From Zelopaecilomyces penicillatus (Eukaryota > Ascomycota > Sordariomycetes > Hypocreales > Pseudodiploosporaceae), in contig VCCP01000006.1 of assembly GCA_005765155.1 (NCBI GenBank), positions 322,501 through 386,500 on the forward strand: a DNA stretch of 64,000 nucleotides, in the 5' to 3' direction. Shown here piece by piece: positions 37,201 through 49,440 of this stretch (within the stretch, counting starts at the first letter, position 1; each line of letters starts with the position of its first letter). Below the pieces are notes generated by a model. It made no database searches. It was given only the letters and a program-made list of their open reading frames with translations, and was not told where the DNA came from. Made by a program: the position numbers and the translations under genes.

Positions 37201-39114
37201 GCGGATGAGGGAGCTGATGCCAAGCCGTTTCACAAAAATGTAGTCCATCTCCTCGGAGCCGGTGAATAGCTCGGCGACAACATACAAATCCGGACGAACT
37301 CTGCGTGCCTCGTCCAAAATGTGCTCCGCCAGATGGATCGGGGTTGAATGACAGTTATCGATTCGTAAACCAGCAAAATATTTGGCCATCAACCGGGCAT
37401 AGTTTGTCATGTGTTCCCATAACCAGGGGTTGTCCTCTGGGCCAGCACCATATCTGAGTTTGACGCAGTCTCCCCACACGATTACTTCACGCTTCAAGTA
37501 CACGGTCGATTCCGGGCCAGCGTTATCAACCAATGCATTGCCTCCCCATACCCAGCCATTGTTGGCCAGAGCTTTTTGTCCAGCGGAAAGATGAGATGTA
37601 GTCTCATTGGATGGTAGGCGAGTGAAATAACTTTCAATCAGAGGATTGGTGTCATTGATGGGCCCAAACTTGGGCCCATTGTCATCCAATCGGACATATT
37701 TAATGCGATTGAAGAGCTGTTCCAGGATTTCCTTGACATCTTTGTCGTATTCTGCATAGAGAGTGACGTTCAAGGCAGCCAAAATATCCAGCATTTTAGC
37801 TCTGGCCGCAGCCTTGTCGGCCCCTTGGGAGGCATCGCCCTCATATCGACCAAAGACGAATGATAACAGTGTAGATGCTACCGCTGGGTCAACTCTGCGC
37901 CTGAAGCGCTCACCCATGCGGTCGAAACCCAAGAGCCCGTGTTCCTTGATGAAGGCAACTTGCTCATCCAAACCTGCATTCTTGAGGTTTTCCAGCGTTC
38001 CAGGCACACTCGATGAGGTTTTTATACCCTGAGTCTTGCCATTGGTCCACGCATCAACGGCCGCATCGGCATCTCGCTCAACATCCAAAGCATAAAATTC
38101 CCAAAGGCGAATTTCAAGGATGACATGCTTCTTGATCGCATCCATTATTACCATCAGATCATCCGTGTTTTTGATGTCCACCGGAAGACCCAGTGCCTCC
38201 AATTGGCTACTTAGCTCTAGGAGCTTCGTGTCAAGCTCGTAAGCCGACTGCAGCCACGGCGCGGTTTCCATATTGTATCCAGCTTCTGGATGGTCCTGTA
38301 GCCACTTGGTGTTGTTCGCCGTATGATTTAGAACAATATCAGTCAGACTCAAAAGTGAGTACTTTTGTTCTAAGCTGTCAACCAACTTCTGAACATCGGC
38401 CTCCCCACCAGGGAAACATTCGGGATCCCAGCCAAGCTGATCATACAAGCTATATGGCGAATTTGAGCTACCCCGAACTTGCAATGGTGTGAAATGAATC
38501 ATGTTGTAGCCCCGATCGCTGATTCCCCGAAGATGACGCTCCCAGTCGGTTGGGTACTGGCCAATAAACTTGCTGATAATGGAAAAGAGGGACAATGCCG
38601 GGAGCGGCAATGGCCGTCCATCCAGCCTGAGGCGCGGTGCCACATCAATGTAATACTTAGGAGTTCGCTTGAGAGCCTCTTCACTTTCCAATGTCTTGGA
38701 GGTAGTATCTGGGTTGAGCTCTGGTAACTCGGCATAGGTGGTATAGAAGGCGAAGGCGCCGGGGGTGTAAATGGGGATGGAGATCTCAATGGTGCGATTG
38801 AAGTCGGGCGTCAGTCTGTTTAGAGTTAGAAACAGTCCCCATGGACCCAACATGCAGCAATCAATGCAAACACAGGCTGCTCACTTGAACTCGCGAAATT
38901 TTTCACGCTGAAAGTCAGCGCCCTTCTCAGGGATGTTGACCCAGAGGCTTCCATGGCGACAGATGGACGACGTGCCCTCAATGGCAAAGCGGACGGTGAC
39001 AGGATCACTGCTTTTTGGGGCGATATAAACGTACTCGCCAGCAACCTGGGGCGAGCCGTCGTCGTTCAATGGCAGCAGATAAACCTCGTTGGACGTCATG
39101 ATGCCTGGGCTCAT
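34288..39114 (-). CDS. GDB1: Glycogen debranching enzyme (4-alpha-glucanotransferase / amylo-1,6-glucosidase)
   Basis: Minus-strand exons 39114-38885, 38815-34429 and 34350-34288 give 1559 residues, close to yeast Gdb1 (about 1536). The last intron (GTATGT...CCCAG) is easily missed: reading through it gives a false C terminus, whereas splicing restores AWSAGCLIDLYMDA, the usual family ending. The N-terminal glucanotransferase half contains MIHFTPLQVRG, DIVLNHTANN, GLRIDNCHSTP and VVAELFTG. The C-terminal glucosidase half contains WGRDVFISIRGLYL, NRRGIYKDLYKSG, YQLRCNFPIAM and NYHQGPEWLWPTGFF. It removes branch points of glycogen by transferring a maltosyl-type unit and then hydrolysing the alpha-1,6 glucose, in the cytosol. 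ATG 39114 is the first good start; a second at 39099 is possible. The gene looks intact. Confidence 0.95.
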
Positions 39115-41326
39115 GATGGAAGAGAGGGGGGTCGCAGCGTCAGCGCCCCGCGCGGAATTTGTACCGAAGCGCTCTGTTGCTTGTGCAGGGGTGCAGCGGC
39201 GATCCACCACTGAGAGAAGCTAGCAGAGCTCTCTCTTGGATCTGACGTACTGCAGTGGGCAGCTTGATGTGACGTGATGCTGGACGCTGGGCAACCGGCC
39301 TATGATAGCCAGTTGAGAAGGAAAAAAACAAGGCACAGACGCTCTTCGTAGGTAGCCGGGATATCAATCAGCGGAGAATGAGGTAGAATAGATGGGTGAG
39401 CAATCGCCTACTCTGCTAGATTTGGGAGGGGCGCTTGATAAGGTATCAGTCAGTCATCAATGGCAGCACGCCGTCTTTGACGCCACAGCAGGTTGGGTTA
39501 GCAACCATGAGCAATGTATTGATGTTCGTGTTTGCCCCCCCAGAACAGTCGATGCACACGACAGCCCTGTCCGCCGTACAGTGCTCGTAGATTATATCAT
39601 AGGTAGGTACCAACCAAACGCAGGCTTCGAAATTTTCAGGGCGAGTCCAGGGAGAAGGCTGAGGAGCGTGAATGTACATGTGGTAGGCAAGGGACGGCCA
39701 TTGATTGATGAGGATGTAGGACCAAACGGCCCGTTGGAGATGCACATCATCGATCGATCCCACCAGCTTCTCCAAGCGACCTTACCTGCCTGTGATCTCG
39801 CCGTGCCTTTCTGTGACCGATCACTCTGTGGCCTGCCTATCATCTACACACGAGCTAAACGGACAGCCAATGGCCAGCAAGCGTAGCAGGAGCTACTGCT
39901 GTGTTTCGTGCAGCAGCAGCATGACATTAATCTGGTGGTTGTACTCGCAAATTGCCCTCATTATCGAATACGATCTGTGTCGCGGGCAAGGACCGATGCA
40001 GTAGCCCTTCCCAACAAATCAGGAGAACATTCCACAGAAGCCTGGCAACGGAGACATGTGCGACGGACGGGAGTCACACTCTGTATGCTCTGAGCTGCAG
40101 TAGCTAAGGTTCGTCATAGCTCGCACAGCTCCTAGAAGGGAGAGCTTCCCAACACTAAAAACCGGATGGGGTGTGGGAGGGTGAAGGTGGTGGAGGTGGA
40201 GGTGGGGAGGTTGGGAGGAGGGGAAGCTTGAGAAGGCTGACACTGCTGAGCCACAGGAGCACCAGCCACCGAGAGGTACACCTTGGTACCCTAGAGTACT
40301 CTCGACCACTGTGCGAAAAGTGGGAGAGAGAGAACACAGAAAGTAACTAGAAACTCTGACCTGATAAAAACTGCTAGCTACGTTGATATTCTGTCACCTT
40401 GCCTTTAACTGTATTTTGATCATGGTAATTCCTTAGGTAAGGTTGGCTGTATAATGGTAGACAATGTTGGGAGTTCATGTTGCTTTGGTGTTACCTACAC
40501 CATTTCCTTCACATGCTATGTGTGCTTCTAATAGATGCATTGGCACCCAGGGGAGAAACTCATTGCTAGTATCAGCTCAAGTCATCAAGAGCATTTATCA
40601 GACAATAGTTTTTGAAATGTGGTATCAAGAATTTATTATTCCAGTGCATTCATAGTAGTCTAATTATCGCATACACTTTTCTGGACAAAGTCAGTGATGT
40701 ATTGGACTAATTGTGATCTGGTTGAGCCCCCAATCTACTATTCATTGTAAAGCTTCATACACGTAAGTCCCTGTTCTTCAAACTCAAGAACGCCAGATAT
40801 CTCTGAGTCTTGAAGAAGTAAAGATGTTCATTTTCTTGGTAAATTCCCCGAGATGGACGAAGTATGAAGATGGCTGAGCGCAAGTTGAATCCCTGTATAA
40901 AGCTAATAGCATCTTCCATCTTTGGAGCTGAGTGTTGCTCTTTGCTTAGAAGGACCCTGTGTTTCATCATCTTAAAGTATCACGAAGCAAGTTGATCAGT
41001 CACAATCCAGACACGATGCCGGTTGCGGTAACTGCCACTAGCCTGCCGTGTTGCGAATTGCGATGCCCTTTTTCTTTTTCCTATGTTTCACCTAATCTGA
41101 CCCGGTCTGACCCGACCTGACTGATTGATGACTGAGCTAACCCTCCATCGTTGCCTGAACCTAGGGTTTTGAGATGGAGCGACAAATTTGCCAACTAATT
41201 CTAGAAATTTCACTTACACTGATTTATTTTGATGCTTGACTCATCGTTCAATGGTCGCGTAAAGCCCTCATTTATATAACCCTGGCTACAATGAATCAGC
41301 CAGAATCGCGTTGTTGGCTTAGATCG
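39115..41326. other. Intergenic region upstream of the debranching-enzyme gene
   Basis: No gene is supported. It contains the promoter of the debranching-enzyme gene and a G-rich, GGTGGAGGTGGAGG-like stretch at 40170-40230. A 71-codon minus-strand ORF at 40755-40970 (with SAIFILRPSRGIYQENEH) looks protein-like but has no partner exon; I treat it as unproven. Confidence 0.5.
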
Positions 41327-41899
41327 TCAGGTACACATTGGCTGACTGATGACTTCAATGGGGAACGGTAATAGATTTAAGCGACTTCTAGGACCCCTGA
41401 TCACGCAACCCAATTGCTGACCATGGTCTGTGGTCTTGACATTAAACACAGCGGCAAATACCTTGTCTGGTCTGCGGCAGCTAGCATTAGGGTCAGAGTT
41501 TGGGGAAAATCGCTCAAGCAAATGCCAAGGCCCATCCCAGTGCTTCGGCTGACACTCACCTTGAAAATTCAAGGTGCCGTCTATCATCATGTGAGAACAC
41601 AAACAATATAAATAGTCTACCTTCGCCGTGCTTCCAGAGCGTCGCAACTTGTCTGTGTATATTCCTGCCCCGGCTTGGTTATGAAGGGTAGGGTTGTCTG
41701 TCATTGTGTTAATTCTTCTGACAACCAAGTCTTGCAGCATGTGCGGTATGATTAGTTGCCTTTTGGACATGATCTTGGGGTGTGAATACAAAGTAATTAA
41801 CCGACGATTAAAAGACGTTGCTGTTCTTAGCTCATAGTCGATAAACACTTCGTAGAAGAGGATTGCAACTCTTTCTAATCGATGTTCTGGTTCAAGCAT
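41327..41899 (-). CDS. Hypothetical ORF, 190 codons, unproven
   Basis: This is an uninterrupted ATG-started frame without recognised domains, signal peptide or transmembrane helices. It contains six scattered cysteines and a central HWDGPWHLLERFSPNSDPN segment. An open frame this long is expected by chance about once in a window of this size, so length alone is weak support. There are no neighbours within 1.5 kb to give context. I list it so it can be tested with transcript data. Confidence 0.2.
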   Translation of the reverse strand: MLEPEHRLERVAILFYEVFIDYELRTATSFNRRLITLYSHPKIMSKRQLIIPHMLQDLVVRRINTMTDNPTLHNQAGAGIYTDKLRRSGSTAKVDYLYCLCSHMMIDGTLNFQGECQPKHWDGPWHLLERFSPNSDPNASCRRPDKVFAAVFNVKTTDHGQQLGCVIRGPRSRLNLLPFPIEVISQPMCT

Positions 41900-43571
41900 C
41901 CCGGGCTCTTGCTGGCGGCACCCTTTCCGATGGTGCTGGGCCGCTTATTTGGGCACGTTGCCGTATCTGGACGGCTTGCCCGGGATGGCAAGCTTCCAGA
42001 CCGAGCGCACGAACCACGAACCATAACATTAATCATAACAGCAATCCCCACTGTCGAGCATAACCTATCTGTCATACAAACTGATGTCGGCTACGCCGTG
42101 AAAGGGCCCGCAATGGCCTCGATAGTCGCTTGTGGATGTTGGATGGCAAACCTTATTCGTGGAATATGCGCTGTCTAAAATGTTTCTAGAAGAAACGAAA
42201 ACGGTCAATGATCAGCAAAGCCCCCCCCCCCCGGGACTAGAGCCTCCTTACATACAGACACACACAGACACAGACACATACACACAATTACAATTGCCTG
42301 TACGTCATGAGAACTGGGCTGTTGATGCACTGTCAGCTTACACCTACTCAATTGATCCCTGCTGCCAATCTTTAGATCCGTTGTCAGATCCCTAGTCATC
42401 ATTGGCGAACGCTTTCTGCATCTGTTGTCACATCACATCGGATGCGTTTGCCAGTGCACGGAGCAGGCGATGGCGAGAAACAGCCATGCAAATGTAAGAC
42501 CACCATGGCTGCTGTAGATCTTGCCCCGTGAACGTGCCTCATGAATGCAGCCGCTGACGACTGGGCATTCAAGAAACGTGGCTTTGGGAAATTGAGGGCT
42601 TGATCTTGCTGCCGCGTCCTTTGATAGGCAATCCGTGAAGCAAGCAGGTTTCCATTGTTTCGGCCCCAACTTCTGGCCCACGACTCCCCACGGCTCGTTC
42701 TGTCTGTTCACATCGTCAACCGGTTCAGGTCCCACTGCACCAGCCGGGTATTAAAGACGTAATGATCAAAGCTAAAAGGCAATACACATGCATGTGACGC
42801 GTGATAAGAGAAGACCACTAGAGGGAGGCAGGGTTGGGAAGTGGAGGGAGATGTATGGACTTGCCGAGACCTCTAGCCAAGATGGCGAGCCTTTCTTCAT
42901 TCATGATAGGGTTGAAACTATTCCGTCCCATAGCTATACCTCGTAGTATGCCATGGAGAGCTCAACGATCCACTCGGTTGGTCACAACTCCATACAACAA
43001 CAAGCACGGTTGGGGCTAGTTCCGAAGCTCGTGCCAATAATTTGCATTAGATCAGATTATAGTAGCAACGTTAATGCATCCATGCAGCTTCTCTTTTGCT
43101 TCTGCCTTGGGTAACACGGACCAGGCACGGAATGCATGACACACACGAAAAGTCCGATGGCTGTATTGTAGAAGTAGACCGGACTTGCCCAACCTTGTTG
43201 CTCGGCATAGGACGAGACAATGTGTATGCATCTCCGATACACCATCGTCAGAACATCTTAGATTCGGTAGAGGCGCTATCTATGGGGTAGGCTTAGAATT
43301 AGCCCGGCCCCATGGGGGGAGAAATCCATACGTCCCCATGGGGGACGGGTCGACTTGGACCCTTATTGTTCCAAGCATTACTCAGATGTGAGACTATTAT
43401 CGTGAGAAACACAGATATATAAGGAGTCTCCCATGCCGTGGACATACTTTCCTTCCAACTCATCAGCTCAAACAACTCTCAAGCCAACAAAGCAACAGCA
43501 AACAAACAACCCATTCAATCACACAAACACTTCCAATCCCCTCTCTCTCTTAGCTTCGGCAATCTTTCATC
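41900..43571. other. Intergenic region, promoter of first secreted proprotein gene at right end
   Basis: No gene is seen. A C-run (42220-42234) and a CA-rich repeat (42255-42290) occur. The right end holds two palindromes and a TATA box listed separately. Confidence 0.6.
43308..43423 (+). promoter_or_regulatory. Twin CCCCATGGGG palindromes and TATA box of the first proprotein gene
   Basis: CCCCATGGGG occurs at 43308-43317 and again at 43334-43343, with centres 26 bp apart. A TATATAAG box lies at 43416-43423, 156 bp upstream of the ATG at 43572. The inverted paralogue has a TATA box at nearly the same distance from its ATG and a similar CCCC-N4-GGGG palindrome, which suggests shared regulation (inference). 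The binding factor is unknown. Confidence 0.55.
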
Positions 43572-44195
43572 ATGGCCATTCTCAAGTTCCTCTTGCTCGC
43601 CATGACCGCGCTTGCGCCTGTCTCTGCCGCGCCCAACATGAGCCTCGAGTCTCTCGAAGCCCCCCCTGAGGCCAACGCCACCTCGCTGCACAAGCGATAT
43701 GGTGATGGTCAGGGCACCTACATCAACAGCAACGAGCAGCACCGCTATGCTTCCGGTGTCAAGTGCTGGACCGACTGGTTCGTCGTCGAACAGGGCCGAT
43801 CCTACAGCGAGTGGTTCCAAGCCTCGGGCAAAGTCTACTGCACAAAGTCTAGCATGTGCTCAGTCTCAAAGATGAATAGAAACTCCAAGTGTGAGACCTG
43901 GTCTATTGGTATCGAGACCGGCATCAAGAACGACATCATCAGCTTCAGCGTCCGCGCTGGTTATGACCTGCAGAAGTGCAACTCTGCTGCCGACACCACT
44001 TCCTGCACTTGGAACGACGGAAAGTGCCACGTTATCTGGGCTCAGCAGCAGCTCGCTACCACAAAGGGCTATGCTCGCCGACGCTGCCACGACAAGGGCC
44101 GCGACTACACTGCCTGGATGAAGGATTATGTCCACACCGCCCCTACCCGAACTGTCAACTACGGCTGTGGCAGCAAGTGTACCGATTCTCAATAA
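43572..44195 (+). CDS. Secreted ten-cysteine proprotein (effector- or toxin-like), paralogue 1
   Basis: This is a single exon of 207 residues. Residues 1-19 form a signal peptide (hydrophobic FLLLAMTALAPVSA). A short acidic propeptide ends in Lys-Arg at 41-42, the site cut by Kex2-type proteases. The mature part of about 165 residues has ten cysteines and conserved blocks ASGVKCWTDW, SKCETWS, AGYDLQKCNS, WNDGKCHVIWAQQQL and GYARRRCHDKGRDYTAWMK. It is about three-quarters identical by eye to the protein at 61629-62258. Signal, Kex2 site and disulphide-rich body are typical of fungal secreted effectors, killer-toxin-like or antimicrobial proteins, but I cannot assign a known family. It looks intact and has a TATA-box promoter. 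Confidence 0.85.
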   Translation: MAILKFLLLAMTALAPVSAAPNMSLESLEAPPEANATSLHKRYGDGQGTYINSNEQHRYASGVKCWTDWFVVEQGRSYSEWFQASGKVYCTKSSMCSVSKMNRNSKCETWSIGIETGIKNDIISFSVRAGYDLQKCNSAADTTSCTWNDGKCHVIWAQQQLATTKGYARRRCHDKGRDYTAWMKDYVHTAPTRTVNYGCGSKCTDSQ

Positions 44196-45811
44196 GTGTC
44201 TTATCTACTTTCGGTCTAAGGTCTGGTGTTGGATCCAGGGGTTGTACATAGGAACTCTGGTGATGACTTTCGGATATTTTGGGGTTTACATCCGGGGCAA
44301 GGGGGAAACAGCAACAGGAACGGGAACGGTCTGGCAGGGCCCTGGAGGGCACGGATGATGGCATCGACGAACTCATGATTTGAGACAATCTGTCTCCAAG
44401 TATATATCAACTACATACGGTCTTTACCTTTACACATGTAAATAGTTTAACCAATAGACAAGGTCATTACCTTACAAAGGTGTTACAATCAGCATGTGAA
44501 TCTGCCTCATCCATCTAATTTCTCAGGAACTACATGAGCAATCAATTTACAGAAGGATTCAAAAGGGAAGATTTTCTGAACAATGAGCTTTTGATGATTT
44601 CATGCAACTTTCTCAGAAAAATCGTTTATTTTGTAGATGAACTACCCCTTTCAGTCACATGAATTTAGAGATGAATCAAAAGGAAAGAGAACAAGAAGGA
44701 GATGCATGTTAACTAAACTGAAAACTAGCCATGTAACTCGTAGATGGTGGAAGCTATGAACTGAATCTTAAGCATTCTATTAGATAACACAGATCATGCG
44801 GCGCACTCTTTCTACCATCTCATTCAAGTGTTCAGGAGGCACACCAAACCAATATCATCAGTTAAGATCGTACGTGATCTAAGATATATGTTGCCGTTAA
44901 GGTCGAGTGTAGAAAATACCAAGGCTGGCTTGGTCACCGCTCTTCACCAAGTCAATATCCCTCCAGTAGCAAAAATGCGTTGGCTGGTATTTATTTTCTG
45001 GGCTACTTCGACTTCGTTAAGAATTCACTATATGCCGTTAAGCAGTTCAATAAGCTGGGGAGTTATATGGAGATTGCATTGATTTTATTGTCAGGCTAAT
45101 ACTTTGGGCTAAGAAGTGTTGTTACTGCTCTCCGTAAGATGGGGGTTGATAAGTTACGTAGCTGTGTAGATGCGCAACCCATACAAAGCCCACGCTATCC
45201 AGCACCAATTATGAAGCATAAATTAGTGATTATAGATCCAAGGCGTTGTCGATCTAATGGCAAATACTAGAACAAACATTCTTTTACTACAGAGTGGCCA
45301 GACGAGCAACCAGCGAATCGTTCAATGCTGGATAATGACATAGAGTTGCCACTAACCTAATGCCAAAGATGCTACAAACACCTTATAACCTGGCACAGCG
45401 ATGAGTAAAGCTGGAGGGCAAAAGGCAGTGGGCGCAAATCTCGCCAAGTTTCTCATATTGTAGCCTATCAAGTTTGACATCAATTGCAGTGCAGGCAGTC
45501 CAGTTTATGAACATGACTTGAAAGCATTTGCATAAATTTATGAGTAGTGGTTTGGAGATGTGCAATGTTGGAATGTACTTTTCCTTGTACCTCCATCTGC
45601 ACACCCAAGTACCAATCCATGCGTTCATTAGTAGTGTGGAGACATGTTAAATCAACCCCCCCCCTAATTAACTGGCCTACTACGTAATCTCGCCTCAACA
45701 CTGTCCCCTACTTCGTGATACTACAGTATGTGCGTGCATGACAACCGCGTTTTCTCGTGCAATTCCCATTCCCGTGCAATCCATATTATAAACCACATTT
45801 CTGAATTCCCA
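44196..45811. other. Intergenic region, no supported gene
   Basis: 3' flank of the proprotein gene, then moderately AT-rich sequence with only short ORFs. A C-run sits at about 45655-45663 shortly upstream of the pogo-type ORF. Confidence 0.55.
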
Positions 45812-46483
45812 ATGTCAAAGTACACCGAAGCAGACCTTGACAGCGCCGTTAAGGACGTTGAACAGGGCTCTTCTCAGCGCCTTGCATCCAAACGCTGGGG
45901 AATCCCTCGATCAACACTCCAAGGCCGGCTCCAAGGCACAAAACCAATGTCTGTAAACAAAGAGCCAATGCAGCGTCTCTCCAAGCAGCAGGAAGGGCAT
46001 CTTCGTGAATGGATTATTACACAGGAAGATTTGGGTGTCCCACCGACTCACAAGGAGCTCACTAACTTTGTTGAACAAATTCTCATCAATCAAGGCGATC
46101 ATCAACCGCTTGGGAAAAACTGGGTAAAGGGGTTTTTGCACCGAAACCCAGAAATTAAAATTACCAGAGGTAAGAAGGCATTTATCTTTTTCGCATTATC
46201 TTCCATATGTCGCCTGCTAAGCGAGAAATGTGAAGGAGTTCTTGGTGCTTCTCAACGTTCTAGCCAAGCAGATCGTCCCTCTACCACCACCCCTACCACC
46301 ACCACAACAGCAACAACTGTCACGGCTCAGCGTAGAAAAACTAGAGATCTGCAAAAGGCTTCTACGCGATGGCCTGCTGTGTGGAAATGTATAGAAAATG
46401 ATGATCGTCCTGACGCAGCCACCTGGAGAGCGATATTGGAATACAATAATCAAGTATGTCTGGACTACGAAGCAGAAGAATAA
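45812..46483 (+). pseudogene. Pogo/Tigger-type DNA-binding module without a DDE core
   Basis: From the ATG at 45812 a Psq-like helix-turn-helix (YTEADLDSAVKDVEQGSSQRLASKRWGIPRSTLQGR) is followed by a CENP-B-type helix-turn-helix (LSKQQEGHLREWIITQEDLGVPPTHKEL...GKNWVKGFLHRNPEIKI). This is the two-part DNA-binding region of pogo-superfamily transposases. The frame then enters a Thr/Pro-coding tract and ends at 46483; no DDE catalytic domain follows. A possible donor (GTAAGA) at about 46172 would instead join to a Pro/Gln-rich frame. It is either an internally deleted transposon remnant or a domesticated DNA-binding gene. No terminal inverted repeats were identified, so it cannot be drawn as an element. 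Confidence 0.7.
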
Positions 46484-48939
46484 GTACGTTGTTAAAGCAC
46501 AAAGGGGATTCAACAGAAAAGGAACCGTCTAGAATACTGTTCCACACACCAAAGCGATCATAAAAAGTCTGTTGAGACCTCCATCCGGGTTTTGGCTGGC
46601 ACCTCTCCCCACTTGGAGTTGGCTTTCTTGACATTTAACTACCATTTCTTCTTCCTCAATCGTTGAGCAGGGGCGACTCTTTAGCTGTGGCAGTAGATCC
46701 TCTAGCTGTTAATCTCTTGCTGCCAATTTGAGAAGTTTGACCGATCTATTCAAGGCCTACATACGCCCAAGTTATGCGTGAGAAGCCCAGCATCATTGTT
46801 CACACATTTACAACTGTTGAACCAAGGTCCAGGCATTGCTGAAAGATGTCTAATACTCTAACAACAAAAAACCGGCATCTATCACAAAAGAAATTGGATC
46901 AATCAGGCAGGTGGCTAATAGCTTATAACTAATTGAGGTAGATCCGTCAACCCGAGGCTAGAGAAGCTTCAAGAAGCCATAGAGGCCTCGAGTCATTGTC
47001 AGCTATTGTGCGCGGCGGCATCTGTAACAAGAAGTTGGATTATTTAAAGGTGATCACAATGTATTTTAGGGTCTATTCAGTAGCTTCTGACTCGAAAGAC
47101 CGATGTTGCTGAACATGTGTGTCTTAAATCTGATCCATCACCGCTATATAGATTTATTATCCTTCTCATGCCGACGTTTCTCTTCCAGCTTCTGCCATGT
47201 TACACAGTCTGATCCACATGAAGATTTGGATAGATAAAATGCAATGGAGTTATTCTTGCATTTTGACCTTGGCCGCTAGCACGCCCAGCTCATGTAGCAG
47301 ATCACAGAGTCTTTTGTTTCGAGCCACTGGTTCAAGCTTGCTGATCAATCTCTCGGTGATTCGGTGTTCTGGCCAGTAGCTATGCTGTTGATCGTCTGGT
47401 CGTACCATGTTGTCTTTCTACCGTCTGTGGCTGATTGAGTACTCGTTGAACTAGCAACTACCTCAACGAACACCATTACTATTCTATGCCTGAATGTCAA
47501 TGTCGGTGCCTTTGAGCCTCATGTAGGCGATGCGTGTTGCACTTGCTGGATGCAACGGACAAGCCATTCAATTTGTAGGATACCCACGTACTCATCATAA
47601 CTCCAAGTTTTTTTGTGGTCGGCAATGTGAGGTTTCTGGGCCTTGGTAAATGAGAATTTGAGTGGGTGGTCGACAAGATCCCAAACCGTCATGGCGACCT
47701 TTGTAAAGTCTCATCTACCTTCTCATCGGCCCTGACCCATCGATGCCGACTTTGTAGAGAGCTGATTCTACTTGTATAAACTGAAACTCTCGATAAAATC
47801 TGTCATTTCTCAATCACCTTCATCGAGCAGAGCTACTGTCATATTTTCATCCGATAACAGGTTTGTTCATCAGGATTACTACGTCTAGGCTTGAAAGTCA
47901 GTGGGCATCCCCCCCCCCCAATTCACTCATAAGTGGCATTGGAGACTTCTTACAAAGATATTTAGTTACACAATCTGACAACTCGAGTCGACTGGACCGA
48001 GGTAGACTAAGCTTCCCCTGCCAGTAATCTGTTGAACAGCAATAGTGGCTTCCAAAATGGTCCCATCATCCTAAAAGTGTCGGCTGATTTGAACCCGATG
48101 TCAATGGGGAAAACACCGGCATACAATCTTTGTGTAGTGTCGAATATAAGCCGCCAGCAGCCCGTGAATCAGGTTGATAAGCAACGCTGCATAAGCTTCC
48201 CCATGTCTGTCCCGTCCATCAATTGCCGAGACGCGGAGGTGGCGGGCGTCGATCGGCGATGAACCCCAATGTATGTCCGATAACTTTTTAAATACGGGGC
48301 AACTGCATTAAGGATGGAATGATAGGGCAAGGTAGTTGTCATCGGCAATGCGGCAGTGGTAATGTAATGAATGGTGCAACGTCGCAGAGCTAGGCAGAGC
48401 TATGAGTCGCAAGCCGACATGCAAATATCATCAATGCTCGTCACGCCAGCAATGCCTACATATTACTCAGTAAGGCTGAGTCCAGGGCTGCTCAAGGCAG
48501 GGCGGCCCATTTACATTGCAATCCAGTAGAGGCAGTTGATGTTAATTGAGTGTCGTGATGTGGTGTACGTAGACCACGGACAAGTCATTCGATAGTGACA
48601 ATCTAGATTAAAAACCAGAGGCATTCTAGGCAGCGAGGGCCCATTCATATAGGGTTTACTACGTGCCAGCCTTTGCAGGCGAACATATTAATCTACTTAG
48701 CAGTGGTTTAGGCGTCCGCCTTGCGTATTTTAAATGCCGTGCATGATACAGCCTCAATTCCGAAAGAGAGGCTCAACGAAAGGCGTTTTGGCATGATGGG
48801 TAGGTTAATATAAAAGAATAATCCCATTTCATCAGCTTCGATTTCCCTTTGTCTACCATTCCATTACAAACCTCGATACAAATCAACTTTGAATCAATCA
48901 TCACCAGTTCATCCAACACTCGACATACACCCACCTACC
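46484..48939. other. Gene-poor region with a minus-strand coding relic
   Basis: No intact gene is found. On the minus strand around 47250-47410 an open stretch reads HSYWPEHRITERLISKLEPV and continues with VARNKRLCDLLHELGVL before a stop. This looks like the C-terminal remnant of some protein, possibly transposon-derived, but the sequence upstream of it is full of stops. A C-run is at about 47911-47920. Confidence 0.45.
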
Positions 48940-49440
48940 ATGTACGTCGTCAAAAGAGACCCCAAGGTCCAAGAAGTCCAGACAAACGTCCACAAATTTT
49001 ACAAAGTCCAAAAACATGTACTCGTTCAACGCAGCGCCATCAAATGCAACTCCGAAGGCCGCGGCCGCGTCCAATGCCGTACCGTCATGGCTGAAGAGGC
49101 GCCCTCTGGTCGGTACCACTTCATCTGTGACGACGGATACATGAACGACGTGGTTTGTAGGGGGATTAAGTCCGATGGTTCTCTGACTGGTGTGATTCCA
49201 TACAGGCGGTGAGTACTAGGGTGTTTTCCAACAAAAAGAAAAAAGATCACGACGGTGGGGAAGGAATGTAATGAGAAAGGGCTAATCTGACTGTGATACA
49301 AATCTTGCAGAGACGATAGCAGACACCGCGTGTACTTTGACTACGCTGGCAAGCCGAAGTGGGTTCGGTGTTGCGGTTTCCAGGTGGACTTTTCTCTTGT
49401 CTCGAAGAAGTCATACATCATTGATGTGGTCCGGTCTTAG
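48940..49440 (+). CDS. Small two-exon basic protein, unknown family
   Basis: Exons 48940-49208 and 49311-49440 are joined across a 102-nt intron with a strong donor (GTGAGT) and TTGCAG acceptor, giving 132 residues. The protein starts MYVVKRDPKVQEVQ without a signal peptide. It has pairs of cysteines (IKCNSEGRGRVQCRTV, FICDDGYMNDVVCRG, VRCCGFQ) and beta-strand-like alternation ending SYIIDVVRS. The in-frame junction through a clean intron and the protein-like second exon support a real gene. I do not recognise the family. It lies 0.6 kb left of the LINE insertion and could be cytosolic, or secreted by an unconventional route. Confidence 0.6.

Noticed and set aside
39392..40337. Opposed ORFs upstream of the debranching-enzyme gene
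   Set aside because: Mutually overlapping, without motifs or conserved-looking segments; treated as intergenic.
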